Source of the DNA: Actinokineospora terrae
GTDB lineage: Bacteria; Actinomycetota; Actinomycetes; Mycobacteriales; Pseudonocardiaceae
NCBI RefSeq assembly: GCF_900111175.1
Contig: NZ_FOGI01000009.1
Coordinates: 310,001-374,000, forward strand
DNA length: 64,000 nt
Direction: 5' to 3'
The notes under the pieces are model-generated. The model was not told the origin of the DNA. It saw only the letters and a program-made list of their open reading frames with translations, and searched no databases. The stretch's first letter is position 1. Every line of letters starts with the position of its first letter. The translations under genes were made by a program, and so were the position numbers. Shown here piece after piece: positions 18,827 through 26,846 of this stretch.

Positions 18827-18897
18827 GCGGATGTAGTTCAATGGTAGAACATCAGCTTCCCAAGCTGAATACGCGGGTTCGATTCCCGTCATCCGCT
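18827..18897 (+). tRNA. tRNA-Gly (anticodon CCC), hosting the integrated element
   Basis: 71 nt without encoded CCA. Acceptor stem GCGGATG/CATCCGC, discriminator T, anticodon stem TCAGC/GCTGA around loop TTCCCAA (anticodon CCC), and T-loop GGTTCGATTCC. The 3' part from base 18857 is the left copy of the 53-bp attachment repeat, so the element restores an intact tRNA on integration. Confidence 0.93.
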
Positions 18898-18909
18898 CAA
18901 CCAGGGCTA
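18857..18909 (+). repeat. attL core repeat
   Basis: 53 bp identical to 28877-28929; runs from the anticodon loop to 12 nt beyond the tRNA. Confidence 0.92.
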
Positions 18910-18914
18910 CCCAT

Positions 18915-18973
18915 GTCCAAGGAATACTTGGACCTTGTGGTTTCGCCTTTTGCCCTGGGGGCCGAGCCCCCAG
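18915..18973 (+). terminator. Twin hairpins downstream of the tRNA (left copy)
   Basis: First hairpin GTCCAAG/CTTGGAC (18915-18921 with 18927-18933, 5-nt loop); second CTGGGGG/CCCCCAG (18955-18961 with 18967-18973). The same two hairpins, with changed but compensating stem bases, follow attR. The second looks like the tRNA terminator. Confidence 0.6.
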
Positions 18974-19025
18974 ACCCCCACGGTGCGGTGATCGGGCTGA
19001 GTGGGGGCGTGCGATAAGCGTGCAA

Positions 19026-20150
19026 CTAGTCGCTCCGGTGCTCGTCGGCGAGTTTCGACAGCTGGTCCGCGATGGCCTGGTCGGCTTCTTGGGTGGCGCG
19101 TTGGTAGATCAACGCGGCGCGCATGTCGTCGTGACCCATCCTCGCCATGAGGTCCTTGGTGCTCACCCCGACCCGCGCGACCCAGATGTTCCCGGCATGG
19201 CGGAGGTCGTGGAAGTGGACACCCTTCATCCCCAGGCGGGTGACCAACTGAGTCCACTTGACCCGCTGGCTGAAGTTCGACCGCCGCATGTGCTTGCCGT
19301 TGTCGGCCGGGAACAGGAGCGCCTCGCTGCCCGCATCCACCCACTCTTCGAGGTGCTGGACCAGCTCAGCTCGAACCGCTGCCGGGACGATCAACGTCCG
19401 CACCCCTGCCCGTGACTTCGGTGGCCCCACGACCACGCCCCGTCGCGCGACCTCAGTGACGGCCTGGCGCACGTGCAGCCGGCTCCCGTCCGGCGCCACA
19501 TCCCCGCGCCGCAATGCGACGACTTCACCCCACCGCAGCGTGCAGAAGGCCGTGACCAGGATCAACGTCCGCAACCGGCGCACCGGCATGGCATCGGCTA
19601 GCTCGAACACCTGCTTCACGGTCAGCACCGGCCGCTCGCTCGGTGTCTCCTGATCAGCGCCCCGCACCCGGCAGGGGTTCTTGACCAGGATGCTGTCCTC
19701 ATCGACCGCCGTATTGAGCACCGCCCGCAGCAGCCGATACGCCTTGGCAGCCATCGTCTGCGAGACACCAGCGGCCAAGAGATCCACCCGCCACTGCCGC
19801 ACCGCCGCCGGGGTGAGCTTACCCATCGGGAGGCGACCGACATACGGCTCTATGTGCTTTGCGAGCAGCCAGCGGTAGAGGTCGACCGTTCGTGGACTCA
19901 GACGCGGCCGCTGCGTGATCCATTGATCCGCGTAGTCGCCGACGTGGATCTTCGCCTTGGCCGGATCCGCCCATTCCCCGGCCATCATCGTAGTTTCGAG
20001 TCTGGCGAGGTACTGCTCCGCAGCCGTCTTGTTCGGGAACGTCTCAGGCGCGTTCCTCCGCTTGCTGTCCGGCCCCAGGTAACTCACCTGATAGCGACCT
20101 GACGGCAACTTCCGCATCGCACCGAACCGCCGTCGCCGCTTGCCCGCCAT
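19026..20150 (-). CDS. int: Tyrosine recombinase (integrase)
   Basis: 374 aa from ATG 20150, which overlaps the xis stop as TGATG. An N-terminal SAM-like arm-binding and core-binding part (residues 70-150) precedes the catalytic domain. Active-site residues can be placed: Arg206 in TLRWGE, Lys245 in GPPKSRAG, His314/Arg317 in HFHDLRHAG, His340 in RMGHDD and nucleophile Tyr349 in ALIYQRAT. It joins the element's attP to the tRNA-Gly site; its gene reads towards attL. Confidence 0.95.
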   Translation of the reverse strand: MAGKRRRRFGAMRKLPSGRYQVSYLGPDSKRRNAPETFPNKTAAEQYLARLETTMMAGEWADPAKAKIHVGDYADQWITQRPRLSPRTVDLYRWLLAKHIEPYVGRLPMGKLTPAAVRQWRVDLLAAGVSQTMAAKAYRLLRAVLNTAVDEDSILVKNPCRVRGADQETPSERPVLTVKQVFELADAMPVRRLRTLILVTAFCTLRWGEVVALRRGDVAPDGSRLHVRQAVTEVARRGVVVGPPKSRAGVRTLIVPAAVRAELVQHLEEWVDAGSEALLFPADNGKHMRRSNFSQRVKWTQLVTRLGMKGVHFHDLRHAGNIWVARVGVSTKDLMARMGHDDMRAALIYQRATQEADQAIADQLSKLADEHRSD

Positions 20151-20368
20151 CAGGCTGCCCTCTGCATGGACACCCACACCGATCCCACCGTGACCGGCTC
20201 CACACGCCCCTCCGCCAGGAACGCGTCCAGGTCGGCGACGGCGAACCGCACGTGGACGCCGACCTTGTAGAAGGCCACCCGCCGCTCCGCCACGAGCCGC
20301 CGCACGAACCGGACCGACGTGTTCAGGTACTCCGCCGTCTGGTCCACTGTCAGGTACTGGTGTTCCAT
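20150..20368 (-). CDS. xis: Excisionase / MerR-like HTH protein
   Basis: 72 aa from ATG 20368. The body is one winged HTH of the excisionase group (YLTVDQTAEYLNTSVRFVRRLVAERRVAFYKVGVHVRFAVADLDAFL). It lies directly upstream of int with overlapping stop and start, so both should be made together. Family role: bending att DNA and tilting the integrase toward excision. Confidence 0.85.
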   Translation of the reverse strand: MEHQYLTVDQTAEYLNTSVRFVRRLVAERRVAFYKVGVHVRFAVADLDAFLAEGRVEPVTVGSVWVSMQRAA

Positions 20369-20382
20369 CGTGTCTCCCCTGG

Positions 20383-21954
20383 TCAGGCCGCTAGTGGTGG
20401 AGTTGCTGAAACATCGGCTGCCAGTAACGCGGCGTCGTATTCGGCTCTCCAGCGGATGCGTTCGCTGATTGCGTGCATCAGGAGGTGCACGCGCGGGGGG
20501 ACGGAGAGATCACCGGGTTTGACCTTGTGCCACGTCTCCTGTGACCGGTCAGGTTCGGGTTTGACGATGCCGACTGCGGCTAGGGCTTGGGTGACGAAGG
20601 CTTTGCGGTCTTGGCGGTGGTCGGCGAGTGTCTTGCCGGACCACTTGCGGGAGACCAGGACTCGGCGTCCTGGTAGTCCGAGGGTGGTTCGGCGGTGTGC
20701 TCGTGCTCGGCAGTGGCCGAGGGTGGTGCGGCTGTTCGCGCCCAGGGGTTGGATGCCGTAGAGCAGCCAGACCGCGCACCGGGGCGAACAGGGTGTGATG
20801 GCCAGTTCTGCGTGGAGTCGGTCGTGGTGTTGTCGTTGCCGTTCGGTGTGGGCCTCGATTACCTCGCCCGTGGCCTTGGTGAGGTACTTGGTCAGGTACC
20901 CGATGTGCCGCCCGGCCTCCTCGCTGCCGCCGAGGATGCCCTTGGAGTGCACCTGAGCCCCGAAGGTCGCCACGTGCGCGGGGGCCTGGACCTGGTCGAG
21001 CGCGTCGCCCCAGGGCGTGAGGGGTTGCCGGGTGTCTGGGTCGACGAACCGGCCATCGACCCAGACCGGGAGCCGGTCACTGTAGATCGGCTCGTCGTGG
21101 GGTGGCCACCAGACTTGGAGGTAGGTGGCTGCGGTGACCTGTCGCAGCACCTCGTGCGAGATCGAGCCCCGCACCGCCGCGTGCAGGTGCGGTGCCACCC
21201 GCCGCTGGGGCTCCACCGTGGCGAAGTACTGCACGTCCCACCCGACGACGCGGCGAAGGTTCTGCCACCACCGATCGACTAGGGAGGCGAAGTGCACCGC
21301 GTCCCGAGCCGCCCGCCGATAGTCGTACCGGTCAGGATTGACCGGAGTCCCGTCATCGCGAACAGGGCCGTAGCTGTCACAGGTGAGCGTGACGAACATC
21401 GACGGTCGGAACCCGCCCGCGTACTCGCGCCCCACTGTGCGCCGTTCCACCTTGCGCCGGGGCAGGTTCGGCGCGTCCTGCCGCCTCTTGGTGGACCGTG
21501 TTGGAGCCCGCTTCGGAGATGCATCGGGGGAGAGGAGCCGTCCCCGGACGCCGAGCTGGTGGAGCTCATCGTCCAGGGAACGGATCTCTTCCCGCAGGTC
21601 ATCAGCATCCGCGCCCACCGCCGTCTGATACTCGGCGACCAGGTCGGCGCGCCGTTCCATCAACGCCAGCTGCTCAGGTGAGGGGTCCGCGACGACCGTG
21701 ACAGGCTCGGCGGTGAGGTGCCAGCCCTCACGGCACTGGGTCATCCTCAGCGCCCGGGCCTTGCGCGCACAGGGCAGGCACACCGACTCCACTGTCGATC
21801 CGCACGGCACACCCACGTATCGGGTGCTGCCGTCGGCGCGGTCGGTGACTTCCATGGTGAACGGCCGCACGCACACCCCGTGCTGTTCGGCCGTTGCCCG
21901 CACCACATCCGCCGCTAGTGGCCCTCTATCCAGGGTGATGATCTCTGCTGTCAT
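20383..21954 (-). CDS. repSA: RepSA-like replication initiator
   Basis: 523 aa from ATG 21954. Resembles pSAM2 RepSA, a rolling-circle initiator: a Cys-rich N-terminus (C51, C59, C62, C74) of possible zinc-binding type, a basic middle segment (TRSTKRRQDAPNLPRRKVERR), the strand SMFVTLTCDSYG, the metal-binding HUH-like motif APHLHAAVRG (about 254-263), and GYLTKYLTK (about 353-361), whose tyrosine is a candidate nucleophile. It should nick the element's origin after excision. It overlaps the next gene upstream by 4 nt. Confidence 0.85.
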   Translation of the reverse strand: MTAEIITLDRGPLAADVVRATAEQHGVCVRPFTMEVTDRADGSTRYVGVPCGSTVESVCLPCARKARALRMTQCREGWHLTAEPVTVVADPSPEQLALMERRADLVAEYQTAVGADADDLREEIRSLDDELHQLGVRGRLLSPDASPKRAPTRSTKRRQDAPNLPRRKVERRTVGREYAGGFRPSMFVTLTCDSYGPVRDDGTPVNPDRYDYRRAARDAVHFASLVDRWWQNLRRVVGWDVQYFATVEPQRRVAPHLHAAVRGSISHEVLRQVTAATYLQVWWPPHDEPIYSDRLPVWVDGRFVDPDTRQPLTPWGDALDQVQAPAHVATFGAQVHSKGILGGSEEAGRHIGYLTKYLTKATGEVIEAHTERQRQHHDRLHAELAITPCSPRCAVWLLYGIQPLGANSRTTLGHCRARAHRRTTLGLPGRRVLVSRKWSGKTLADHRQDRKAFVTQALAAVGIVKPEPDRSQETWHKVKPGDLSVPPRVHLLMHAISERIRWRAEYDAALLAADVSATPPLAA

Positions 21955-22364
21955 GCGGTGGCCTCCGAGGCGTGCATTCGGAGCCAGTGCAAGACCCAGT
22001 CGCCGGTCCGGTCGGCGGTGATCCCGTGTAGCTCGGTGGGGTCCAGGGGTGCGATGACGGTGACCGGTGTGCCGTCAGCGAGGTGGGTGTAGGCGCGGGC
22101 CTGGGGGTTGTCGTCGCAGTAGCGCAGCACGAGCGTGGCGTGGTCGAGGGTGTCGACCCAGGCCAGGAGCCGCGCGCAGGCCTGCGGCTGGTCGGGGGCC
22201 GAGACGTAGACCTCCACTCGTCCCTGTCCGAGGTTGGCCGAGTAGACGCCCAGGGTGCCCACCGACAGGTGCGGGTGGCGGTCCAGGTGCTCGCGCACGG
22301 AGCTGGCCACGTGGTCGATCTGTCCCCACAGGACGGTTCCGGTGTTGTCCAAGGTCGCGGTCAT
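21951..22364 (-). CDS. Conserved AICE protein of unknown function
   Basis: 137 aa, ATG 22364, overlapping both neighbours by 4 nt (ATGA), so it is cotranslated with the TraSA-like and RepSA-like genes. No domain recognised; it looks like a compact alpha/beta protein (VEVYVSAPDQPQACARLLAWVDTL, ATLVLRYCDDNPQ). The position between tra and rep suggests a role in replication or transfer, but that is inference only. Confidence 0.7.
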   Translation of the reverse strand: MTATLDNTGTVLWGQIDHVASSVREHLDRHPHLSVGTLGVYSANLGQGRVEVYVSAPDQPQACARLLAWVDTLDHATLVLRYCDDNPQARAYTHLADGTPVTVIAPLDPTELHGITADRTGDWVLHWLRMHASEATA

Positions 22365-23818
22365 GCTGCTTGTCCTCCATGCGTTGTGTTTTCAGGAAAG
22401 GGAATGACGGTCGCCGCTGTGCCGGTGATGAAGTGGCGCAGCTCGACCAGGTTCGAATCAGTCACGTTGAACGCCCGCGCCCGCACCGGGTCGCGTTGTC
22501 CGTCCTGCTTGACCCAGGCCACACCGGGTGTTGCCTCGGGGATCTCGTGTGCGGTCGCGCCCCGTGCCCTCACGCCGTCACCGAGGACCATGTCCACCTG
22601 GGTGTGCTCGTCCAGCCGCATCGCCACCCTGGTCGGGAACAGATGCCGAAACGGGACAACCTCTTTGCGCGGGTCCTGCACAAACCCCAGCACCGCCAGG
22701 CCGGGCGCACGTCCTTGAGACGCGATGGTCTGCAACGCCCCCTGCGCACGCTCCCGCAGCCGTTTGTCAGGCTGGTAGGCGATCAGGTCCGCCAACTCAT
22801 CGACCACCAGCACCGTGAACGGGTCACCAGTCTCTGGGGACCACCCGCGCCGCACACCGCGATATGACCCAGCGCGTTCCCGCACGTCAGCGGCGGTCTG
22901 TTCCAGCAGGGTCACCGCAGCTTCCCCGCCCTCGAACACGACCCGGTCGAACACCTCCGGCACCTGCCCGAGTTCCATCCCGCCCTTCGGGTCGACCCCG
23001 ACCAGTCGCACCGATCCCGCTTTGACCATCGGCGCCAACGCCCACACCACCGACCACAACAACGAACCCTTACCGGCGCCGGTCACGCCCACCGTGAGCA
23101 CGTGATTGCCCAGCAACCGCACCCGCCACGGCCTGCCTGTCTCAGTCCGCCCCACCGGTACGCGCCGCAGATCCACGGCCTGTCCCAGCCCGGGAAGCGC
23201 CACCGGCTGGGCCAACGGGTCGGAGTGCACCAAGTCCAGTTCGATGGTCCCCGGCTTGATCACCCGGACCCGACAAGAGCGAGCCCGGAAAGAGTGCGCC
23301 AACCCGGAGGCCCGCGCTTCCCACTGCTCCGGCGCCTGCCCTTTCACCATCCGTACCCGGACCCGGTCCCGCCACCCTTCCGAGCGTGTCCGCCGCAACC
23401 GGGGCAGGTACTCACGGGCCTTCGCACGCGCATCGAGATTGGCCAGCCGCATGACGGTGCGCCACTGCCACGCATACACCGCGACCCGCCGGAACTCCGT
23501 ACGTGCCCACCACATCCGGACGCGGAAACAATCGGTGGCCCGCCACCACCACACGAGCATGCCGATTCCAGCCACCGTGACCACGGACCCCGCGATCCAC
23601 GGCCCGCATCACACCCACACGCCAACCCCGAGCGCGAAAGCCACCACGGTCGCCGGGTAGTACCAACTCACCCGCAACGCCCGCGCCGCCAACCACACCG
23701 CGACCCACGCCGCCGCGACTGGCAGCAGCGCGACCTTTGCCTTGCCAGGCAACAACGTCCACCACGGCAACCGAGGCCGTGACACTTCCAACGGCGCCGG
23801 ATCAACCCACCTACCCAC
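22361..23818 (-). pseudogene. traSA: TraSA/TraB-like FtsK-type DNA translocase interrupted by an in-frame TGA
   Basis: Two pieces in the same frame. 23609-23818 (69 aa) encodes the cytoplasmic head and first membrane helices and ends in TGA at 23609-23611. The frame then continues without shift to 22361. A restart at GTG 23584 would give a 407-aa protein with the second membrane segment, Walker A GVTGAGKGS (about 166-174), Walker B VLVVDELADL and the FtsK C-terminal core. The stop falls inside the membrane domain (YYPATVVAFALGVGVWV-stop-CGPWIAGSVV). TraB-type pumps move double-stranded DNA between mycelia. Either transfer is lost or two fragments assemble; a sequencing error cannot be excluded. 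Confidence 0.85.
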
Positions 23819-23915
23819 GACACATCACCACCCGATGCGGTACCTGAAACGAGATCGCCAAGACCCTGGCCACAACACCTACGATTTCCACGTCTGCTCC
23901 CTCACGAGCCGACAG

Positions 23916-23963
23916 GCACAGAAGCGGGCACTTGGGGGCACACCACGTGACCCGCTTCTGTGC
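23916..23963. other. Long inverted repeat upstream of the TraSA-like gene
   Basis: Perfect 13-bp arms (23916-23928 and 23951-23963) around a 22-nt spacer, in the gap between the XRE gene and the tra gene. Could be an attenuator/terminator or a regulator site; no T-run follows. Confidence 0.5.
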
Positions 23964-23979
23964 CCCACAAACGAAACGT

Positions 23980-24351
23980 TCAACGAGAACGACGAAGTTC
24001 GTCGACTTTCCGATGCAGATCCTCGACAAGACTCATCAGGCGCGCCTGATCTTCCACCCACGCCACGAAGAACTCCTGTGAGTGATCGTCCGGCAGTTGT
24101 GCCGGCTTAGGGACAACCCCGAGCGCGACATCCAGCAAGTGCGACGGATGCAGCCCTAGTGCGACCGAGAGCGCCTCAAGCGTGCGAGCGCTACGCCGCC
24201 GCCGGTTGGTGTCGTACTGCAACTCCCGCACGATCGCCTGCGACACATTCGCCCGCTCCGCCAGCTGCCGCTGCCGCCACCCCAACACCACCAGTCGATC
24301 GGTGATCACCTTCGCCACACCGGCCCACCCCGCAGGCTCCCCGCGCTCCAA
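23980..24351 (-). CDS. XRE-family HTH regulator
   Basis: 123 aa if started at TTG 24351, 5 nt after the preceding stop; GTG 24318 is an alternative. The Cro/C1-type HTH reads VLGWRQRQLAERANVSQAIVRELQ, with a second conserved helix ARTLEALSVALGLHPSHLLD. The C-terminal 45 residues form a predicted helix (VEDQARLMSLVEDLHRKVDELRRSR) suited to dimerisation. Probably regulates element genes such as the transfer pump just downstream. Confidence 0.75.
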   Translation of the reverse strand: MERGEPAGWAGVAKVITDRLVVLGWRQRQLAERANVSQAIVRELQYDTNRRRRSARTLEALSVALGLHPSHLLDVALGVVPKPAQLPDDHSQEFFVAWVEDQARLMSLVEDLHRKVDELRRSR

Positions 24352-24354
24352 CCC

Positions 24355-24675
24355 TCAGTCCTTGTCCCTGAACTGGAACACCTGAAGCCACCGACACGCC
24401 TCAATCACCCCATACGCGGTGGCGTCAAGGTTGTCGATCGCGGAACCCTCGCCGAAGCTCTCCTTGGCGAAGCTTTCCTTAACCTCTCGCGCGTGGTTGA
24501 TGAGGTCATCAAGATCGGAAACCAATGTCGGCACGAACGCCGGCCAGCCCTGCCCCATCTCCACCGCCCGAGCCCGCACCTCCGCCGTCGTCTGCGGTGC
24601 CCTGGACAACATGAACTGATCCCCCGCCACCGGAGCTACCTTCAGCACGTTCCGCGCACACCCCATCCGCCTCAC
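24355..24675 (-). CDS. Small element protein, unknown
   Basis: 106 aa from GTG 24675, overlapping the upstream stop (GTGA). No recognised domain. Mostly helical, with an acidic centre (LVSDLDDLINHAREVKESFAKESF) and a hydrophobic C-terminal helix (AYGVIEACRWLQVFQF). Part of the leftward operon. Confidence 0.6.
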   Translation of the reverse strand: MRRMGCARNVLKVAPVAGDQFMLSRAPQTTAEVRARAVEMGQGWPAFVPTLVSDLDDLINHAREVKESFAKESFGEGSAIDNLDATAYGVIEACRWLQVFQFRDKD

Positions 24676-25007
24676 CTTCCCGATAGCGGCGAGAACACGT
24701 CCGCTCTGACGGGGAGTTCGCCTGACAACCGCCGCGACGGGTCAGCGAAGAACCCCGTCTGAGCAGCCGCCCACGTCGACCACTCCCGCCCCTGCGCGTC
24801 GAACGCCTCCGCTGCCGTCACCAGCCCGGCGACCAACCACCAGGGGCACCCGGGTACGGCGGCCATCTCCCGCCACAACGCCCCCACGTCCTCGGATGCC
24901 TCCGCCACACCTTCCGGCCCTGTCCAGCCGTACCGGGCGTAGACCGCCTCCCACCGCTGCACCAACACCGGCGGCATCGTAGGCACACAACACGACGCGT
25001 ACCCCAT
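24672..25007 (-). CDS. Small element protein, unknown
   Basis: 111 aa from ATG 25007; ribosome-binding site weak. Trp-rich and helical (WEAVYARYGWTGPEG, CPWWLVAGLVTAAEAFD). No family recognised. Overlaps the next gene by 4 nt and follows the preceding one by 3 nt, so it is clearly operonic. Confidence 0.6.
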   Translation of the reverse strand: MGYASCCVPTMPPVLVQRWEAVYARYGWTGPEGVAEASEDVGALWREMAAVPGCPWWLVAGLVTAAEAFDAQGREWSTWAAAQTGFFADPSRRLSGELPVRADVFSPLSGR

Positions 25008-25010
25008 GCC

Positions 25011-25451
25011 CTACGCCGCCTTTCCAGACGGCTCCGACTTCCCCCGCACCCCACTCGCAGCCTCGGCGAACCCCGCCGCCCGGTAGTTGAACGACAAGTA
25101 CTTGAACTCCCCATTCCCCGACACCCGAGGCTCCGCCGTCAACCCCACCAATTCCACCGGCCGCATCCCCGGCAACGCCTCAGCAGTAGTCGGCACGGGC
25201 TGCACATCTGCCAACAACGTCACCTCAAACGACGCCCGCTTGGCATTCGTCTCACCCGGGTCAGTGACCGTCGCCTTCCACTGCCTCTGCCCACTCACCT
25301 CATCAATCCGCTGCCGCGTCGGCCGGTTCGCCGCCCTGTCCTCCCGAGACTGGTACTCCGTGTCCGGCCCCACCTGCCCTACCAACACCAACCCCTGCGG
25401 AAACGCCACCGCGAACTCCACCGGGAACCGAAACCCCTTCGGCATCGCCAT
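25011..25451 (-). CDS. Conserved AICE-operon protein, first gene of the leftward operon
   Basis: 146 aa from ATG 25451, chosen over an upstream frame extension because GGAGGAGG lies 6-7 nt before it. Sequence MAMPKGFRFPVEFAVAF, then DTEYQSREDRAANRPTRQRIDE, WKATVTDPGETNAKRASFEVTLLADVQP and PGMRPVELVGLTAEPRV looks like a beta-rich single domain that I associate with pSAM2-like elements, without a proven function. Possible counterpart of an activator such as Pra, but no similarity to Pra can be shown here. GTGGC/GCCAC palindromes lie just upstream. Confidence 0.65.
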   Translation of the reverse strand: MAMPKGFRFPVEFAVAFPQGLVLVGQVGPDTEYQSREDRAANRPTRQRIDEVSGQRQWKATVTDPGETNAKRASFEVTLLADVQPVPTTAEALPGMRPVELVGLTAEPRVSGNGEFKYLSFNYRAAGFAEAASGVRGKSEPSGKAA

Positions 25452-25472
25452 CGTTGCCTCCTCCACCGACCT

Positions 25473-25526
25473 GGCCACAAGTGGCCCTTGCCACCAGCAA
25501 ATATAGTGGCATAGGCCACCTGTGGC
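25473..25526 (-). promoter_or_regulatory. Promoter/operator of the AICE leftward operon
   Basis: Two palindromes with GCCAC/GTGGC arms (25473-25486 and 25515-25526) flank a minus-strand -10-like TATATT (25500-25505). A third GTGGC half-site starts at 25506. The 9-mer CATAGGCCA (25510-25518) recurs inverted at 26328-26336, upstream of the GntR gene, pointing to one shared repressor. Confidence 0.55.
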
Positions 25527-25563
25527 GAGGAGGTCACCCGAACGTGTTAACGATGGGCTGCTG

Positions 25564-26310
25564 TCAGTCGATCAAGTAGACCTGGTCAACAGCCCAAGCG
25601 CCGGGAGGGTAGGCGGCCTCCGCGTACTCCAACGGCTTGTCGTCCTGGTCGTAGACGGTGTGCCGGTACGCCAACACAGCTGCATCGGTGCCAGACAGCC
25701 CGAGCGTCTCGCGCTCCTCATCCGTCGCCGCACGAGCCGCGAACTGATCGCGAGCATGAGACGCGGTCCGACCAGTCACCGACTCGACATAACCCACCGA
25801 GCCCATCCTGATCCGCTCGGCAACGAGCAGGTTCGGCGCGACCTCGGCCAGACTGCCGTCCGCCCAAGAGATCGACATCTCCACCGGCAGGTCAGCATCG
25901 TTGTGCGTGACCCGAGCACGACGAATCACCTGGTCACCGACACCTACGCCCAACGCTTCCGCTACGTGGTCAGGAGCTGCGACCAGCTCTGCGGACTTGA
26001 TCACCGCATACCAACCAGGCGCGTAGATCTTGCCGAACTGCCGCACCCGCGCGTACCGCTCCCGAGCCCTGACCGCCACCTTCTGCGTCAGTACGTACGT
26101 GCCCGAACCCTGCCGCCGCTCGACCAAGCCCTGCCCCTCCAGCGAGTTCAACGCCTTCTCAGCAGTCGGCCGCACAACCTCCCACTCCTCCGCGATCTGC
26201 CGCTCAGACGGCAACTTGTCACCCGGCTTGAGGTCGCCACGGGTGATCTGGTCGCGGTAGTGGTTGGCAATCTGGAGGTACTTCGGCAGTACCTCCTGGA
26301 TCTTGGGCAT
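25564..26310 (-). CDS. korSA: GntR/HutC-family regulator, KorSA-like
   Basis: 248 aa from ATG 26310 (GTG 26313 also possible). N-terminal winged HTH (YLQIANHYRDQITRGDLKPGDKLPSERQIAEEWEVVRPTAEKALNSLEGQGLVERRQGSGTYV shown in part) and C-terminal UTRA ligand domain (residues 95-245). KorSA in pSAM2 represses pra and itself, keeping the element integrated. The shared CATAGGCCA motif upstream of this gene and of the operon at 25451 supports the same role. Confidence 0.85.
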   Translation of the reverse strand: MPKIQEVLPKYLQIANHYRDQITRGDLKPGDKLPSERQIAEEWEVVRPTAEKALNSLEGQGLVERRQGSGTYVLTQKVAVRARERYARVRQFGKIYAPGWYAVIKSAELVAAPDHVAEALGVGVGDQVIRRARVTHNDADLPVEMSISWADGSLAEVAPNLLVAERIRMGSVGYVESVTGRTASHARDQFAARAATDEERETLGLSGTDAAVLAYRHTVYDQDDKPLEYAEAAYPPGAWAVDQVYLID

Positions 26311-26846
26311 CACAACACCTCACTCACTGGCCTATGTCACCAGCCAGCGTAACCACGCCGTCACGAGCCGCACAACGTGCATGACCGATGGGGTCTACCT
26401 CGCATCTTCATCCTGGATGATGCGAGCACACGATCGCTACCACGGTGATCGTGACTGACGACGCCGCGCGTGTTGCCACCTTCTCCTGACATCGCCTTCC
26501 GACCCTCGGACCGCGCATAGCTCCGATTTCTAGAGCTTGGTGACACACACCGACGACTGCTACGAGATCGTCGCCAAGGACTACCTTGCGACCACCTTCA
26601 TTTTCGACCATTCCCAGGCGAGGCGCTATCCTGCCCGCCTCCTACCTCCGCTCGACCCGGCAAGGGGCGCTTGCCGGCTAGTCAATTAACTCCACACGGT
26701 TGCAGAACACATTGCTCCAGATTCCGACACCTATCTACTCACGAATTTGAGCGTTCAGTTGCGCGAAGAGTCGGTTGGCGATACGATCTGTCCACTTGGA
26801 ATGTGGGTCACTAGTAGAATCGTTGTCGACCGGACAAGGTGTTAGA
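26311..26846. other. Non-coding stretch with operator-like site and hairpin
   Basis: No convincing gene. It contains the GntR-gene operator candidate (CATAGGCCA inverted at 26328-26336), a perfect 8-bp hairpin CCGGCAAG/CTTGCCGG (26658-26678), and an AT-richer tract from 26680 that leads into the ATPase gene. Base composition drops clearly along this stretch. Confidence 0.45.

Noticed and set aside
26361..26611. Two small minus-strand frames upstream of the GntR gene
   Set aside because: No ribosome-binding site, no domain, and different frames are equally open; treated as non-coding.
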